From JBQTHI01 sp052390035 (GTDB lineage: Bacteria > Actinomycetota > Acidimicrobiia > Spongiisociales > ZC4RG35): 27,359 nt of DNA. Location: contig JBQTHI010000116.1 of NCBI GenBank assembly GCA_052390035.1, positions 1 through 27,359 on the forward strand. The letters run 5' to 3'. The notes under the pieces are model-generated. The model searched no databases. It had not been told where the DNA came from and worked only from the letters and a program-made list of their open reading frames with translations. Shown one piece after another: positions 7,021 through 15,394 of this stretch; position 1 is the first letter of the stretch, and each line of letters opens with the position of its first letter. The position numbers were made by a program, and so were the translations under genes.

Positions 7021-7443
7021 ATCTCTACAGCCAGCACATCGTTCCGTCTCAGCGACCGGGCTAGACGCCGCCTCGCTGAGCGGGCCGAGCGGGAGGGGCT
7101 AAGCGCTACCGCCCTACTCGAGCGGCTCATCGTCGAAGGCGTCGATGCTCTTGATCATCCCGGGGTTGTCTACCGGGGTCCCGCCCACGATCGGCGCCCG
7201 GCGTTGGCGGGTGGACCGGACGTCTGGGAGGTAGTGGCTCGGCTGCGTGAGCTGCCAGGGAGCGAGGAGCACCGGATCAAGACTGTCGCGGCGGAGACCG
7301 ATCTCCACCCGCGCCAGATTCGGATAGCTTTGGAGTTCGCCTCGGACTATCCCTCCGTCATCGAGGCCTTCATCGCCCGCAACGAACAAGCAGCCGCCGC
7401 TGGTCGGGAAGCTGCCGATCGTCGCCGGGCGCTCCTTGGGTGA
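7021..7443 (+). CDS. Antitoxin: RHH-like N-terminus plus DUF433-like domain, non-standard start
   Basis: The frame from 7021 encodes about 140 residues: STSFRLSDRARRRLAERAER (ribbon-helix-helix-like), then SATALLERLIVEGVD, HPGVVYRGP, and a C-terminal region (LHPRQIRIALEFASDYPSVI) resembling the DUF433 antitoxin fold. Both are typical of partners of DUF5615 toxins. No ATG, GTG or TTG occurs in frame between the ribosome site GGGAGG (7010-7015) and the RHH region. The codon at the right place is ATC (7021-7023), where the usual MSTAS-type start should be. The next standard-type start, a TTG at 7204, would delete the whole DNA-binding domain. So either ATC is used or an ATG has mutated. The gene overlaps the toxin start by 4 bases (GTGA). 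Confidence 0.7.
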   Translation: MSTASTSFRLSDRARRRLAERAEREGLSATALLERLIVEGVDALDHPGVVYRGPAHDRRPALAGGPDVWEVVARLRELPGSEEHRIKTVAAETDLHPRQIRIALEFASDYPSVIEAFIARNEQAAAAGREAADRRRALLG

Positions 7444-7766
7444 GATTCCTGCTCGACGAGATGTTCCCCGGCCGAGCGGCCCAACTCTTGCGGGACGAGT
7501 TCGGCCACGATGCGGTACATGTGACTGAGGTGGGCTTGGCGGGAGCAGCCGACCCCGAAGTCGCCACCGCCGCTCGGGCGGAGCATCGGGCGTTCGTCAC
7601 CGAGAACCTGGCCGACTTCTCCGGGGAAAGCGACCTGGTTCTCGTCTGTGTCCTCAAACGAAACCTGCCTTCAGGGAGCGGCCAGGCCCGAGCCTTGTCC
7701 GTCCTCCTCCACCGCTGGGCGACCGAGAACCCTCACCCCTATGTCGGCCAGCATTGGCCCGGATGA
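7440..7766 (+). CDS. DUF5615-type PIN-like toxin
   Basis: This 108-residue protein begins MRFLLDEMFPGRAAQLLRDE, the hallmark opening of the DUF5615 (Mut7-C-like) PIN family, with the paired acidic residues Asp6-Glu7. It also has HVTEVGLAGAADPEV and AFVTENLADF, which supply the central and second acidic motifs. Family members are predicted metal-dependent RNases of type II toxin-antitoxin modules. The GTG start overlaps the antitoxin stop, so translation is coupled. All expected segments are present and the length is normal. Unlike the two vapC remnants in this window, this toxin looks intact. Confidence 0.8.
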   Translation: MRFLLDEMFPGRAAQLLRDEFGHDAVHVTEVGLAGAADPEVATAARAEHRAFVTENLADFSGESDLVLVCVLKRNLPSGSGQARALSVLLHRWATENPHPYVGQHWPG

Positions 7767-7774
7767 GTCCGAGC

Positions 7775-7811
7775 CGGCGGCGGTCCACCCGGGTCCGCTA
7801 GCCGGCCGCCG
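7775..7811 (+). terminator. Possible terminator after the DUF5615 toxin
   Basis: CGGCGGCGG at 7775-7783 pairs with CCGGCCGCCG at 7802-7811 with one bulge. A TTTT follows about 20 bases later. It sits 9 bases after the toxin stop, the right place for a terminator, but the distant T-run makes it weak. Confidence 0.3.
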
Positions 7812-7895
7812 ATAGAGGCATCTTTTGATAGGGATAGCCAGAGTCGACAGCGCCGGTCAGCTCCCCCTGCGGACTCTCCGCCGATTGTTCAACCT

Positions 7896-8318
7896 TTAAG
7901 CCGACACCATCGTCGAAACGTCCGACGCGACGGCAACGCTGAGCAGCACGAGTAACACAGCCATGAAGACGGTGTACGGCCAGCGGGTTTGATGGTCGGC
8001 AATCCAGAAGCGACGGACGCCGGTGACACCCATCACAATGGCGAGTAAGGACAGCGTGATGCTGATCGGGGCGCTAAACGTGTCGAGTAGCCAGACGGAG
8101 GGAGCAACGATCGGGATCAGCAGATAGGTGATGGTGCAGCGGATCCCGGACACCACGATCGCTGTGGTCGTTGACCGACGCCCACCAAGGACGGCGTTCT
8201 TGTCGACGACATCGCCCAGCAGCAGAAGCCGCCTGATGAACCGGTCGGCGGGCGTGCGTTCCGGGTGAAGCTGGTGGATGCTGTTAATTGCTTCCTCCCG
8301 GTCGCGAATCGTGACCAA
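7896..8318 (-). CDS. Small membrane protein, last gene of the heme operon
   Basis: This is about 140 residues if started at the TTG at 8318. The frame is open further up, but only as antisense or out-of-frame sequence inside cgoX. A soluble N-terminus (TIRDREEAINSIHQLHPE, then TPADRFIRRLLLLGD) is followed by three hydrophobic helices. These are near IRCTITYLLIPIVAPSVWLL, ITLSLLAIVMGVTGV, and VFMAVLLVLLSVAVASD. It overlaps the 3' end of cgoX by 35 bases, and GGGAGGAAG lies just inside the frame, so the true start may be a few codons later. I recognise no named family. Position at the end of the heme operon suggests a role in heme export, delivery or membrane docking of the terminal enzymes, but this is inference only. 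Confidence 0.65.
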   Translation of the reverse strand: MVTIRDREEAINSIHQLHPERTPADRFIRRLLLLGDVVDKNAVLGGRRSTTTAIVVSGIRCTITYLLIPIVAPSVWLLDTFSAPISITLSLLAIVMGVTGVRRFWIADHQTRWPYTVFMAVLLVLLSVAVASDVSTMVSA

Positions 8319-9741
8319 CGCAAGGCCGCGGCGTGCCTCGCTCGGTGCACGCAGCGAGCACAGCCTCCGCCGCCCTCCGACCTGACTGCACACATTCGTT
8401 GAGGCCAATCCCATGAAATGCTGCTCCGGCCAGGGCCAGCCCTGGATAAGCAGCGACGGCTGATTCCGCTCTGACCACACGGTCGATGTGGCCGAGTGTG
8501 TATTGATGGAGTCCCCCTTCCCAAGAGTGGGTTCTGACCAGCACAGGACCAGCGGTGATGCCAACAAGGGTCGACAGTTCGTCCCTTACTGCCGCTACCA
8601 GCCGTTCCTCTCCACTGTGGGCCAATTCTTGGCCGTTCGGTCCACCAACGAACGCCCGCAGCAGCGCGTACCGCTCATCCGGGACCCTCCCCTCCCACTT
8701 CTGGGAGAGATATGACACCCCCATGATCCGCCGTCGCCCTGCGGATGGAACTACGAAACCCGAGCCAAACAGTCTGGGGATCTCGTCCTTGCGATAGGCA
8801 AGCGTGATGGTGGCGGTCGAAACCTGGTGGATGCACGCCACGGCACCGGCTGCCTCCGGCACCTTCGCCGACAACAGTGCAGCCGTTTCCCGAGCGGGGG
8901 TGGCCAGGACCACACCTTGGGTCCGGAGTTCGCTCCCGTCGTCCATAACCAACCGGTAGCCGCCATTGCCTTCGTCACCGGTGAGGCCGACCACCGCCAC
9001 GCCTGTCTTGATGTCGACCCCGTCCAATGCTCCCACCAGGGCTGCCGTCAGCTCGCCCATCCCGCTCTTGAATGTGGCGAAATAGCTCAGGCCATTCCCC
9101 TGTGCCGGCTTTGATGCGGCCGACCTGGCGGCCATGATCAGGCTCCGGTGATCCCGCTCCATTTGCAACAAGCGCGGGAAGCTTGCCAGCAGGCTCATCG
9201 TGGCGGGCTCGGCGGCGTGGATGCCTGCCACGAGCGGCTCGGCAATTCGTTCGAGCACTTCGCGGCCAAGCCGGCGAACGACGAATGACTCGAGGCTCTC
9301 ATCTCCGTCGTGGCGTCGCCTGGGCAGGACCAGATCGCCAAGGGCACGGAGCTTCCCCTTCCAAGAGAGAAGCGATGAATCCAGGAGCGGCAACAGCCGG
9401 GAGGGCGCCATGAGCAGCAGGCCCTCGGGGAGCGGATGCATCCGGCCTTGCCACCAGACCTGCGATCCTCGGTGCTCGGGACGGCTCGAGATGACCCGAT
9501 CGCCCAGGCCCAGCTCTCTGGCGAGGTCGATCATCGACCCCTTTCCGGCAACGAAGCTGTCCGGGCCGCCCTCGATCAGGAACCCGTCTGAGTGCTGGGT
9601 CATTATTTTCCCGCCGAGGCGGGACGACCTCTCGACGACAATCACCTTGGCTCCCGCCGTCGAGAGGCGGTGGGCGGCTGCTAGGCCGGAGATCCCACCT
9701 CCGACCACGGCGATCTTAGGTGCCGACCCCTGGTCAGGCAC
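8284..9741 (-). CDS. cgoX: Coproporphyrinogen III oxidase, FAD-dependent (CgoX/HemY)
   Basis: This 485-residue flavoprotein belongs to the HemY family. It opens with the Rossmann motif IAVVGGGISGLAAAHRL (Gly14-x-Gly16), followed by VVERSSRLGGKI, and ends with the C-terminal FAD-binding stretch GLALAGAAFHGIGLNECVQS. The family oxidises porphyrinogens with oxygen. Because chdC and a CpfC-type chelatase are in the same operon, the expected reaction is coproporphyrinogen III to coproporphyrin III (Gram-positive CgoX) rather than protoporphyrinogen oxidation. The GTG at 9741 overlaps the cpfC stop by 8 bases. An ATG at 9771 is possible but adds residues with no family match. Length is normal. Confidence 0.9.
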   Translation of the reverse strand: MPDQGSAPKIAVVGGGISGLAAAHRLSTAGAKVIVVERSSRLGGKIMTQHSDGFLIEGGPDSFVAGKGSMIDLARELGLGDRVISSRPEHRGSQVWWQGRMHPLPEGLLLMAPSRLLPLLDSSLLSWKGKLRALGDLVLPRRRHDGDESLESFVVRRLGREVLERIAEPLVAGIHAAEPATMSLLASFPRLLQMERDHRSLIMAARSAASKPAQGNGLSYFATFKSGMGELTAALVGALDGVDIKTGVAVVGLTGDEGNGGYRLVMDDGSELRTQGVVLATPARETAALLSAKVPEAAGAVACIHQVSTATITLAYRKDEIPRLFGSGFVVPSAGRRRIMGVSYLSQKWEGRVPDERYALLRAFVGGPNGQELAHSGEERLVAAVRDELSTLVGITAGPVLVRTHSWEGGLHQYTLGHIDRVVRAESAVAAYPGLALAGAAFHGIGLNECVQSGRRAAEAVLAACTERGTPRPCVGHDSRPGGSN

Positions 9742-10648
9742 GATCGGCAGTTTCGACGACCAGATCGGCAATCGTGTCGATCAGCTCGGGGTCGCTGTTG
9801 AGACACCGGCATCTGTGGAAGGCGATTCCCAGTGACTTGGCATGGGCTCGATGTTCGATGTCGTTGTCGTACAGGGTCTCGACATGGTCGGAAATGAATC
9901 CGATCGGATCGACCAGCGCCGAGGTGGCACCGTCGGCCGCCAATCTTTCCAGCACCACTTCTACCGATGGGCCGAGCCACGGTTCCCGGGCCGCGGCGCT
10001 GATGCTTTGGTATGCGAGATGCCATTCGCCGAGCCGTAGACGTTCGGCGACCGTCCCCGCCGTTGCCGCGAGCTGGTCTGCATAGGGATCGCCTTGCTCG
10101 ATCATCCGCACGGGAAGGCTGTGGGCGGTGAAGATCACCGGGGTTACCGTGGGAGCCTGTTCGAGAGCCTTTGCCAGCATGTCGGCCAGCGCCCTTATGT
10201 AACCAGGCTCGAGGTTCCAATCCGGGGCGAAGCGCAGCCGAAGCCCCCTCCCGTCCAGTGCGGTCTTCACCGCAACTTCGTAGGCGTCGGTTGACACCTC
10301 GCAGCGGTAGGGGGCGAGGCTGATCACCGTGAGATCCTTGACACCTTCGGACAGGATCCTGGCCGCAGCCTCATTGATGGTGGGTCGAGCATGCAGCATG
10401 CCGACATAGACATTCGTTTTGAGCCCGCGTCTCGACAGCTCCTCAGCGACCAGGACGGCTTGGAGTCGGGTGGTGGTAGGCAGAGGCGACCTGCCACCGA
10501 TGGTCGCATAGCGGCCGATGGCGGAGGCGATGACGTGCTCGGGAGGTTGGCGGCCGAGCACGCTCTCGACGAAGGCGGGCACCTCATCGATCGACTCCGG
10601 GCCACCGAAGCCGACGAGCAGTACTCCCAGGCGGCGGTCTTCATCCAC
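9734..10648 (-). CDS. cpfC: Coproporphyrin III ferrochelatase
   Basis: This 304-residue ferrochelatase-family protein starts at a GTG, MDEDRRLGVLLVGFGGPESI. Catalytic His176 lies in FTAHSLPV and the acidic metal-site Glu257 in GFISDHVETLYD. Their spacing (81 residues) equals that of B. subtilis ferrochelatase (His183/Glu264). The protein inserts Fe(II) into coproporphyrin III to give coproheme, the substrate of ChdC encoded just upstream. It has no Fe-S cluster extension of the mycobacterial type and is typical of the short soluble CpfC enzymes. It overlaps chdC and cgoX by 8 bases each. Confidence 0.93.
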   Translation of the reverse strand: MDEDRRLGVLLVGFGGPESIDEVPAFVESVLGRQPPEHVIASAIGRYATIGGRSPLPTTTRLQAVLVAEELSRRGLKTNVYVGMLHARPTINEAAARILSEGVKDLTVISLAPYRCEVSTDAYEVAVKTALDGRGLRLRFAPDWNLEPGYIRALADMLAKALEQAPTVTPVIFTAHSLPVRMIEQGDPYADQLAATAGTVAERLRLGEWHLAYQSISAAAREPWLGPSVEVVLERLAADGATSALVDPIGFISDHVETLYDNDIEHRAHAKSLGIAFHRCRCLNSDPELIDTIADLVVETADRA

Positions 10649-11393
10649 CTAGATGTCTGGCCAGCTCTTCGGGGTGGAGACGACGGCCAACGTAGAAGGG
10701 GCCAAATTGTGCAAAGCGGGCGCTTACCTCGTCGAAGCGCATCTCATAGACCAGCTTCTTGAACTGAAGTGGGTCATCAGCGAACAAGGTCACCCCCCAT
10801 GCCCAGTCGTCAAGACCCGTTGAACCGGTGACGATCTGAGTCACAGTTCCTGCGTAGCGGCGGCCGGTCCGGCCGTGGGCCTGCATCAGCTCCCCCCGCT
10901 CCGAGGCAGGCAAGGTGTACCAGTTGTCTGTTCCTTCCCGCTTCTTGCTCATCGGGTAGAAACACACGTAGTTGCTGTGGGCCGGTATTTCTGGGCGCAG
11001 GCGAGCTTGAACATAGGGGCTGTCCTCGATGTTCTGGGCGGTACCTTCGGGAGCCCCGTGGCGGCTCATTTCGACGACCGAGAGATAGGAGTAAGGACGG
11101 GTGGTGTATGAGGCCAGCGTGGTCTGGTCAAAGGCTCGTTCCAGCTCGTAGAGGTGGCTGACCTCGGGTCGGAGATGGAACATCAGCAGGTCGGCCTTGT
11201 GGCCCACCACACCGTAGGTGACGCTTCGCCCCTCGGGAGCGTCTTCCACCCCCTCGAAGGAGGCGAGAAGTTCGGTCGCCTCGGTCAACGCCTTTTCACG
11301 TTCAGCCGCCGGAAGCCCATTCCAAGCCGCCCGAACCAGGCGGCGGATGTCGTGAAGGGCAAACCAGCCGTCGAGAGTTTCCGGGGCTGTCAT
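10641..11393 (-). CDS. chdC: Coproheme decarboxylase (HemQ)
   Basis: This 250-residue protein is a member of the chlorite-dismutase superfamily, HemQ branch. Tyr146 (VCFYPMSKKR) and proximal His173 (LMQAHGRTGRRY) are 27 residues apart, exactly as Tyr145 and His172 in S. aureus HemQ. The Tyr forms the radical in the oxidative decarboxylation of coproheme to heme b. The MSKKR loop and the C-terminal RFAQFGPFYVGRRL are also typical. There is no Arg-based chlorite dismutase signature. The ATG overlaps the hemE stop by 4 bases (ATGA). This gene marks the operon as the coproporphyrin-dependent pathway. Confidence 0.95.
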   Translation of the reverse strand: MTAPETLDGWFALHDIRRLVRAAWNGLPAAEREKALTEATELLASFEGVEDAPEGRSVTYGVVGHKADLLMFHLRPEVSHLYELERAFDQTTLASYTTRPYSYLSVVEMSRHGAPEGTAQNIEDSPYVQARLRPEIPAHSNYVCFYPMSKKREGTDNWYTLPASERGELMQAHGRTGRRYAGTVTQIVTGSTGLDDWAWGVTLFADDPLQFKKLVYEMRFDEVSARFAQFGPFYVGRRLHPEELARHLGG

Positions 11394-12421
11394 GTCGGCT
11401 GATAAAGCTCGGTGAAAGCGCCGGCCTGGGCCGAGGCGGACCAGTTCACCACCGTCTTCACCATCGCCTCGACGCTGACGACGGGGGTTCCGGGCAGAAC
11501 ACCGTGACCGAGGTTGAAGATGTGACCCGGCCGGCCACCCGCCTCATCGAGCACCCGGGCGGTCCCGGCGCGCACCATCTCGGGATCACAAAGAAGAAGC
11601 GCCGGATCGAGGTTGCCCTGTAACGGCGCACCTTGTCCCACCCGCCGCCACGCCTGGGCAAGCGGAAGCCGCCAGTCCACCCCGTATGCGGTAGCTCCGA
11701 CCAGATGGAACAGTTCGAGCAGATGGGATGAGCCCGGAGCGAAATAAATGGAGGGCACCCCCAGCTCAGCCAGGGTCTCCTTGGCGGCAGGAGCCGCCCA
11801 CCGCTCAAACTGATCGGCGGAGAGGAGTCCAGCCCACGTGTCGAAAACCTGCACGACGTCGGCGCCCGCTTCCACCTGTGCCGCCAGGTACCTGCGCATC
11901 GCCCGTGCCAGAACGGCCAACGCCTCACCGGCCGCGTCACCGTGAAGGGCTCGACGGAAGTGGACGAACTGCTGGGAGCCTCCCCCCTCCAGCAAGTAGG
12001 CGAGCAGCGTGGCGGGTCCACCGGCGAAGCCGATCACAGCCACGTCTCTATCAACCGAGGCTCGCACCGTGGCAATGGTCTCGGCGACGAAGTCGATCTT
12101 GGCTGGGTCGAGCTCACCCAGCCGCGCAAGGTCGTCGACGTTGAGCGGTCTCAGCCGCGGTCCGGGGTCGAACTCGACCCCGACCCCCATGCCGGTGAGC
12201 GGCGTCATGATGTCCGAGAAGACAATGGCGGCGTCGAGGGGGAAGCGGCGCAAGGGCTGGAGGGTGATCTCAGCCGCCACCTCGGGGGCGTGCATCGCCT
12301 CGAGGAAGGAATAGCGGCCCCGCAACTCCCGGTACTCCGGGAGGTAGCGACCGGCCTGGCGCATGAGCCAAACCGGGGGCCGGTCAAGGGGCTCCCGCCG
12401 GAGCGCACGAAGAAGCCTCAC
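11390..12421 (-). CDS. hemE: Uroporphyrinogen decarboxylase
   Basis: This 343-residue HemE removes four acetate carboxyls from uroporphyrinogen III to give coproporphyrinogen III. The conserved N-terminal substrate motif is present: PPVWLMRQAGRYLPEYRELR near residues 15-34, with both binding Arg residues. The catalytic Asp lies in IVFSDIMTPL. GNLDPALL and HGVLPGTPV near the C-terminus are also family hallmarks. The start is a GTG overlapping the hemL TGA by 4 bases. The length is normal. It delivers the branch-point substrate used by CgoX, encoded in the same operon. Confidence 0.95.
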   Translation of the reverse strand: MRLLRALRREPLDRPPVWLMRQAGRYLPEYRELRGRYSFLEAMHAPEVAAEITLQPLRRFPLDAAIVFSDIMTPLTGMGVGVEFDPGPRLRPLNVDDLARLGELDPAKIDFVAETIATVRASVDRDVAVIGFAGGPATLLAYLLEGGGSQQFVHFRRALHGDAAGEALAVLARAMRRYLAAQVEAGADVVQVFDTWAGLLSADQFERWAAPAAKETLAELGVPSIYFAPGSSHLLELFHLVGATAYGVDWRLPLAQAWRRVGQGAPLQGNLDPALLLCDPEMVRAGTARVLDEAGGRPGHIFNLGHGVLPGTPVVSVEAMVKTVVNWSASAQAGAFTELYQPT

Positions 12422-13740
12422 CGAGCGATCTCCTCGATGGCATCGGCCAGAACATCAAGGGCGGTGTCGAGGATCCCGTCGAGATGAGCTTCCATCAGGA
12501 ACCAGGTTTCGAACGGAGAGGGAGGCAGAAGGACGCCTCTCTTGAGGGCAGCATGGAAAAAACGACGGAACAAGTCCTGGTCGAGACCGGCGACGTCGTC
12601 CCAGTCATGTGCCTGTTCGATTCCGATGAACATCCCCACCATGCCCCCGACGTGATGGATTACCCCAGGAAGGCTTGCGTTTTGCAGGGCGTCCCTCAGC
12701 CGGGAGGAGATCTTTTCGCCGGCACGATCGAAACGTTCATACAGGTCAGCGTGACCTGCCAGGTAGCGCAGCGTGGCCAGCCCGGCGGAGGTCACGACCG
12801 GGTTGCCGGCCAGGGTCCCCGCCTGATAGACCGGGCCGTCGGGGGCGATCATCCGCATCAAATCTGCCCGCCCTCCATAGGCGGCGGCCGGTGTCCCCCC
12901 CGCCACCACCTTTCCCAAGGCGGTGAGATCCGGTGTCACCCGATAGCGCTCCTGAGCCCCGCCCAGTGCCACCCGGAACCCGGTCATCACCTCATCGAAG
13001 ATCAAGAGGGCACCATGGGTGTCGCAGAGGCGGCGCAGGCCAGGGAGGAACCCCGGGGCGGGGAGAACGCATCCCATGTTCCCCGCCACCGGCTCCACAA
13101 TCACGGCCGCCGCTTGCCCGTCGGCCAACAGCTCAGAGACCGAATCCAGGTCGTTGTACCGCGCTACACGGGTGTCCGAGGTCGTGCCCGAAGGGATGCC
13201 GGGGCTGGAAGGCTCCCCGAAGGTAGCCAGCCCCGATCCGGCCTTGACCAGGAAGGCGTCGGTGTGCCCGTGGTAGCAGCCTTCGAACTTGATCACTGCC
13301 GAGCGGCCGGTGGCCGCTCGTGCCAACCGTAGGGCGGAGGCGGTCGCCTCAGTCCCCGAGTTGACCATCCGCACCACCTCGACCGAAGAGACCAGCGAGC
13401 AGATCAGCTCGGCTAGTTCCACCTCGGCGGTGGTAGGCACCCCAAAAGAGGTGCCCCGGCCAACGGCGTCGCGGAGTGCTTCGATCACCTCGGGGTGGGC
13501 GTGGCCGAGGATCAGCGCCCCCCAGGAGGCGATGAAGTCGATCAGGTCGTCTCCCTCGACGGTCCGCAAATGCGCGCCGAGAGCCGACTCGATAAACGGC
13601 GGGGTGCCACCCACCGCTAGAAAGGCCCGCACCGGGGAGTTGACCCCACCCGGCATCACGTCGGTGGCTCGCCGGTACCACCGTTCTGATCGGGTCGCAA
13701 GCGTCGTTGCACGACCCGGGGAAGCGAGGTCAGGATTCAC
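12418..13740 (-). CDS. hemL: Glutamate-1-semialdehyde 2,1-aminomutase
   Basis: This 440-residue PLP enzyme converts glutamate-1-semialdehyde to 5-aminolevulinate. Lys277 in LTALGKVVAGG should form the Schiff base with PLP. Other motifs: PGGVNSPVRAF near 30-40, MVNSGTEATASALRLAR, CYHGHTDAFLVKAGSG, and the PLP-pyridine Asp in LIFDEVMTGFR. The GTG at 13740 fits the family start, has GGAGG upstream (inside the hemB end), and overlaps the hemB stop by 4 bases. The frame continues upstream without family match. Confidence 0.95.
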   Translation of the reverse strand: MNPDLASPGRATTLATRSERWYRRATDVMPGGVNSPVRAFLAVGGTPPFIESALGAHLRTVEGDDLIDFIASWGALILGHAHPEVIEALRDAVGRGTSFGVPTTAEVELAELICSLVSSVEVVRMVNSGTEATASALRLARAATGRSAVIKFEGCYHGHTDAFLVKAGSGLATFGEPSSPGIPSGTTSDTRVARYNDLDSVSELLADGQAAAVIVEPVAGNMGCVLPAPGFLPGLRRLCDTHGALLIFDEVMTGFRVALGGAQERYRVTPDLTALGKVVAGGTPAAAYGGRADLMRMIAPDGPVYQAGTLAGNPVVTSAGLATLRYLAGHADLYERFDRAGEKISSRLRDALQNASLPGVIHHVGGMVGMFIGIEQAHDWDDVAGLDQDLFRRFFHAALKRGVLLPPSPFETWFLMEAHLDGILDTALDVLADAIEEIAR

Positions 13741-14720
13741 TTCACCTCCTCGAGCAGCCGGGCGGCGTCCAACGCGAAGTAGGTGAAGACGATCCCCGCC
13801 CCGGCCCGGACGATGCCGGTGAGCGACTCGAGCATGACCCGGTCTCGATCGATCCAACCTTGGGCGGCGGCGGCTTCGATCATGGCGAACTCACCCGACA
13901 CCTGGTAGGCGACGAGCGGCACCTCGACCTGCTCCCGCACCGCGCGGACGATGTCGAGGTAGGGACCGGCCGGCTTGACCATCACCATGTCGGCGCCCTC
14001 CGCCACATCGAGGCGCGCCTCGCGTATGGCCTCCCGTGCGTTGGGGGGATCCATCTGATGGGAACGCCGGTCGCCGAATGCCGGAGTCGATCCGGCCGCC
14101 TCACGAAAGGGTCCGTAGTAGCCGGAGGCGTATTTGACTGCATAGGAACAAATCACACTGTCGGTGTGCCCTCTCTCGTCGAGCGCGGCGCGGATGGCTC
14201 CCACCCGACCATCCATCATGTCCGAGGGCGCCACCACATCTGCGCCGGCATCCGCATAGACAACCGCCGCCCGGGCGAGCAGGGGAAGGGCGGAATCGTT
14301 GTCAACAATTTCTCCACGGAGCGGCCCACAGTGCCCGTGGCTGGTGTACTCGCAGAGGCACACGTCGGCCCAGCGCAGCAGCTCGGGAGCAGCAACGGCC
14401 ACCGCTTGGATGGCCCGGGGCACCGGACCCTTCGGATCCCAAGCCGATGAACCGGTCTCGTCCTTGTGCTCAGGAACTCCGAAAAAGATCATGCCGCCGA
14501 TACCGGCCGCCTCGGCCTCCTTGGCAACGAGGGCCACCTGGTCGACCGAGAGTTGAACATGCCCGGGCATAGAGTTGATCGGCTTCCTCACCCCCTCTCC
14601 CGGCACCACGAATACGGGAAGAACGAACTGGGCGGGATGTAGGCGGGTCTCCGCCACCGCCCGGCGCATTGCCCCCCTCATTCGCAAACGGCGGGGACGA
14701 ACGATGGGAAAGCTGCTCAA
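13737..14720 (-). CDS. hemB: Delta-aminolevulinic acid dehydratase (porphobilinogen synthase)
   Basis: This 327-residue HemB joins two 5-aminolevulinates into porphobilinogen. The two Schiff-base lysines are Lys196 (YAVKYASGYYGPFR) and Lys249 (MVMVKPAGPYLD). The cysteine-rich metal site, Cys121, Cys123 and Cys131 (VCLCEYTSHGHCG), indicates the zinc-dependent type rather than the Mg-only Asp-rich type. The family start (SFPIVRPRRLR) is reached from a TTG at 14720, which overlaps the hemD stop (TTGA) and follows GGAGG at good spacing. The longer frame back to 14822 lies inside hemD and has no family match. Confidence 0.95.
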   Translation of the reverse strand: MSSFPIVRPRRLRMRGAMRRAVAETRLHPAQFVLPVFVVPGEGVRKPINSMPGHVQLSVDQVALVAKEAEAAGIGGMIFFGVPEHKDETGSSAWDPKGPVPRAIQAVAVAAPELLRWADVCLCEYTSHGHCGPLRGEIVDNDSALPLLARAAVVYADAGADVVAPSDMMDGRVGAIRAALDERGHTDSVICSYAVKYASGYYGPFREAAGSTPAFGDRRSHQMDPPNAREAIREARLDVAEGADMVMVKPAGPYLDIVRAVREQVEVPLVAYQVSGEFAMIEAAAAQGWIDRDRVMLESLTGIVRAGAGIVFTYFALDAARLLEEVK

Positions 14721-15394
14721 ACTGTTACCTCCAGATAGGACGCCAAAGCTCGGGCCAGGGCTTGATGAGAAGGTCGGGGGGCCATCACTTCCGGCGTCCG
14801 GTGCCGGGCCACCGCCTTCCACGTCGCCAGACCGATGACACCAACCACCAGGCCATCGAAATCGCGGGTGAGGAGCCAGCCCTCCACCGCCGACGGAGAG
14901 GCGAAAGCTGCACCCTGCACCACCGCGGAGCCAGGGGCCACCGGGACGGTTCGGTATACCTCAAACTCATGAAGGTCACTTGCTTGCTCTCTGAGCGCTT
15001 CCAGAGCGGCCGGATCCGAACCGCCCGCATGGGGAAACACGACCAGGGAAGAACCCAGCCGGTCGGCTACCCGCTCCACCAGGTCGGCAAGGCCGGACCG
15101 TCCGATCAACAAGACGCGCCCGCCGCGCGCCGCTACGGCTGCGGCCGTCCTCTCGCCCACCGCCGCCACCTTCGCAGCCGGCATCGAGCCGTTAGGCCAA
15201 AGCAGCTCGAGAGTCCGGACCGAGCTGATCAACAGCAGGTCGGCCATGGACGCCGCCACCCGGGCTTGGGCCAACACCCCGTCGTCGGCCGGCTCGACCC
15301 GGATGCACGGCAACCACACCGGCTCGAACCCAACTTGGTCGAACGCAACCCCAGCCTCAGCAAAGCGATCGGTAGTCACCGCCACCCGGGTCAC
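14717..15394 (-). CDS. hemD: Uroporphyrinogen-III synthase
   Basis: This 225-residue protein lies between hemC and hemB in the same overlapping array. HemD closes and inverts ring D of hydroxymethylbilane to give uroporphyrinogen III. The family is poorly conserved. Visible support is the two-domain alternation of short Rossmann-like repeats (AASMADLLLISSVRTLELL near 50-68), VAAVGERTAAAVAARG, and FASPSAVEGWL near the C-terminal half, the typical late Ser-containing loop. It is somewhat shorter than the usual 240-260 residues. The GTG start overlaps the hemC stop (GTGA). The call leans on context as well as sequence. Confidence 0.85.
   Translation of the reverse strand: MTRVAVTTDRFAEAGVAFDQVGFEPVWLPCIRVEPADDGVLAQARVAASMADLLLISSVRTLELLWPNGSMPAAKVAAVGERTAAAVAARGGRVLLIGRSGLADLVERVADRLGSSLVVFPHAGGSDPAALEALREQASDLHEFEVYRTVPVAPGSAVVQGAAFASPSAVEGWLLTRDFDGLVVGVIGLATWKAVARHRTPEVMAPRPSHQALARALASYLEVTV

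Noticed and set aside
12484..13332. Plus-strand frame of 282 codons
   Set aside because: It is antisense to hemL, where Lys277 and other PLP motifs establish the real frame.
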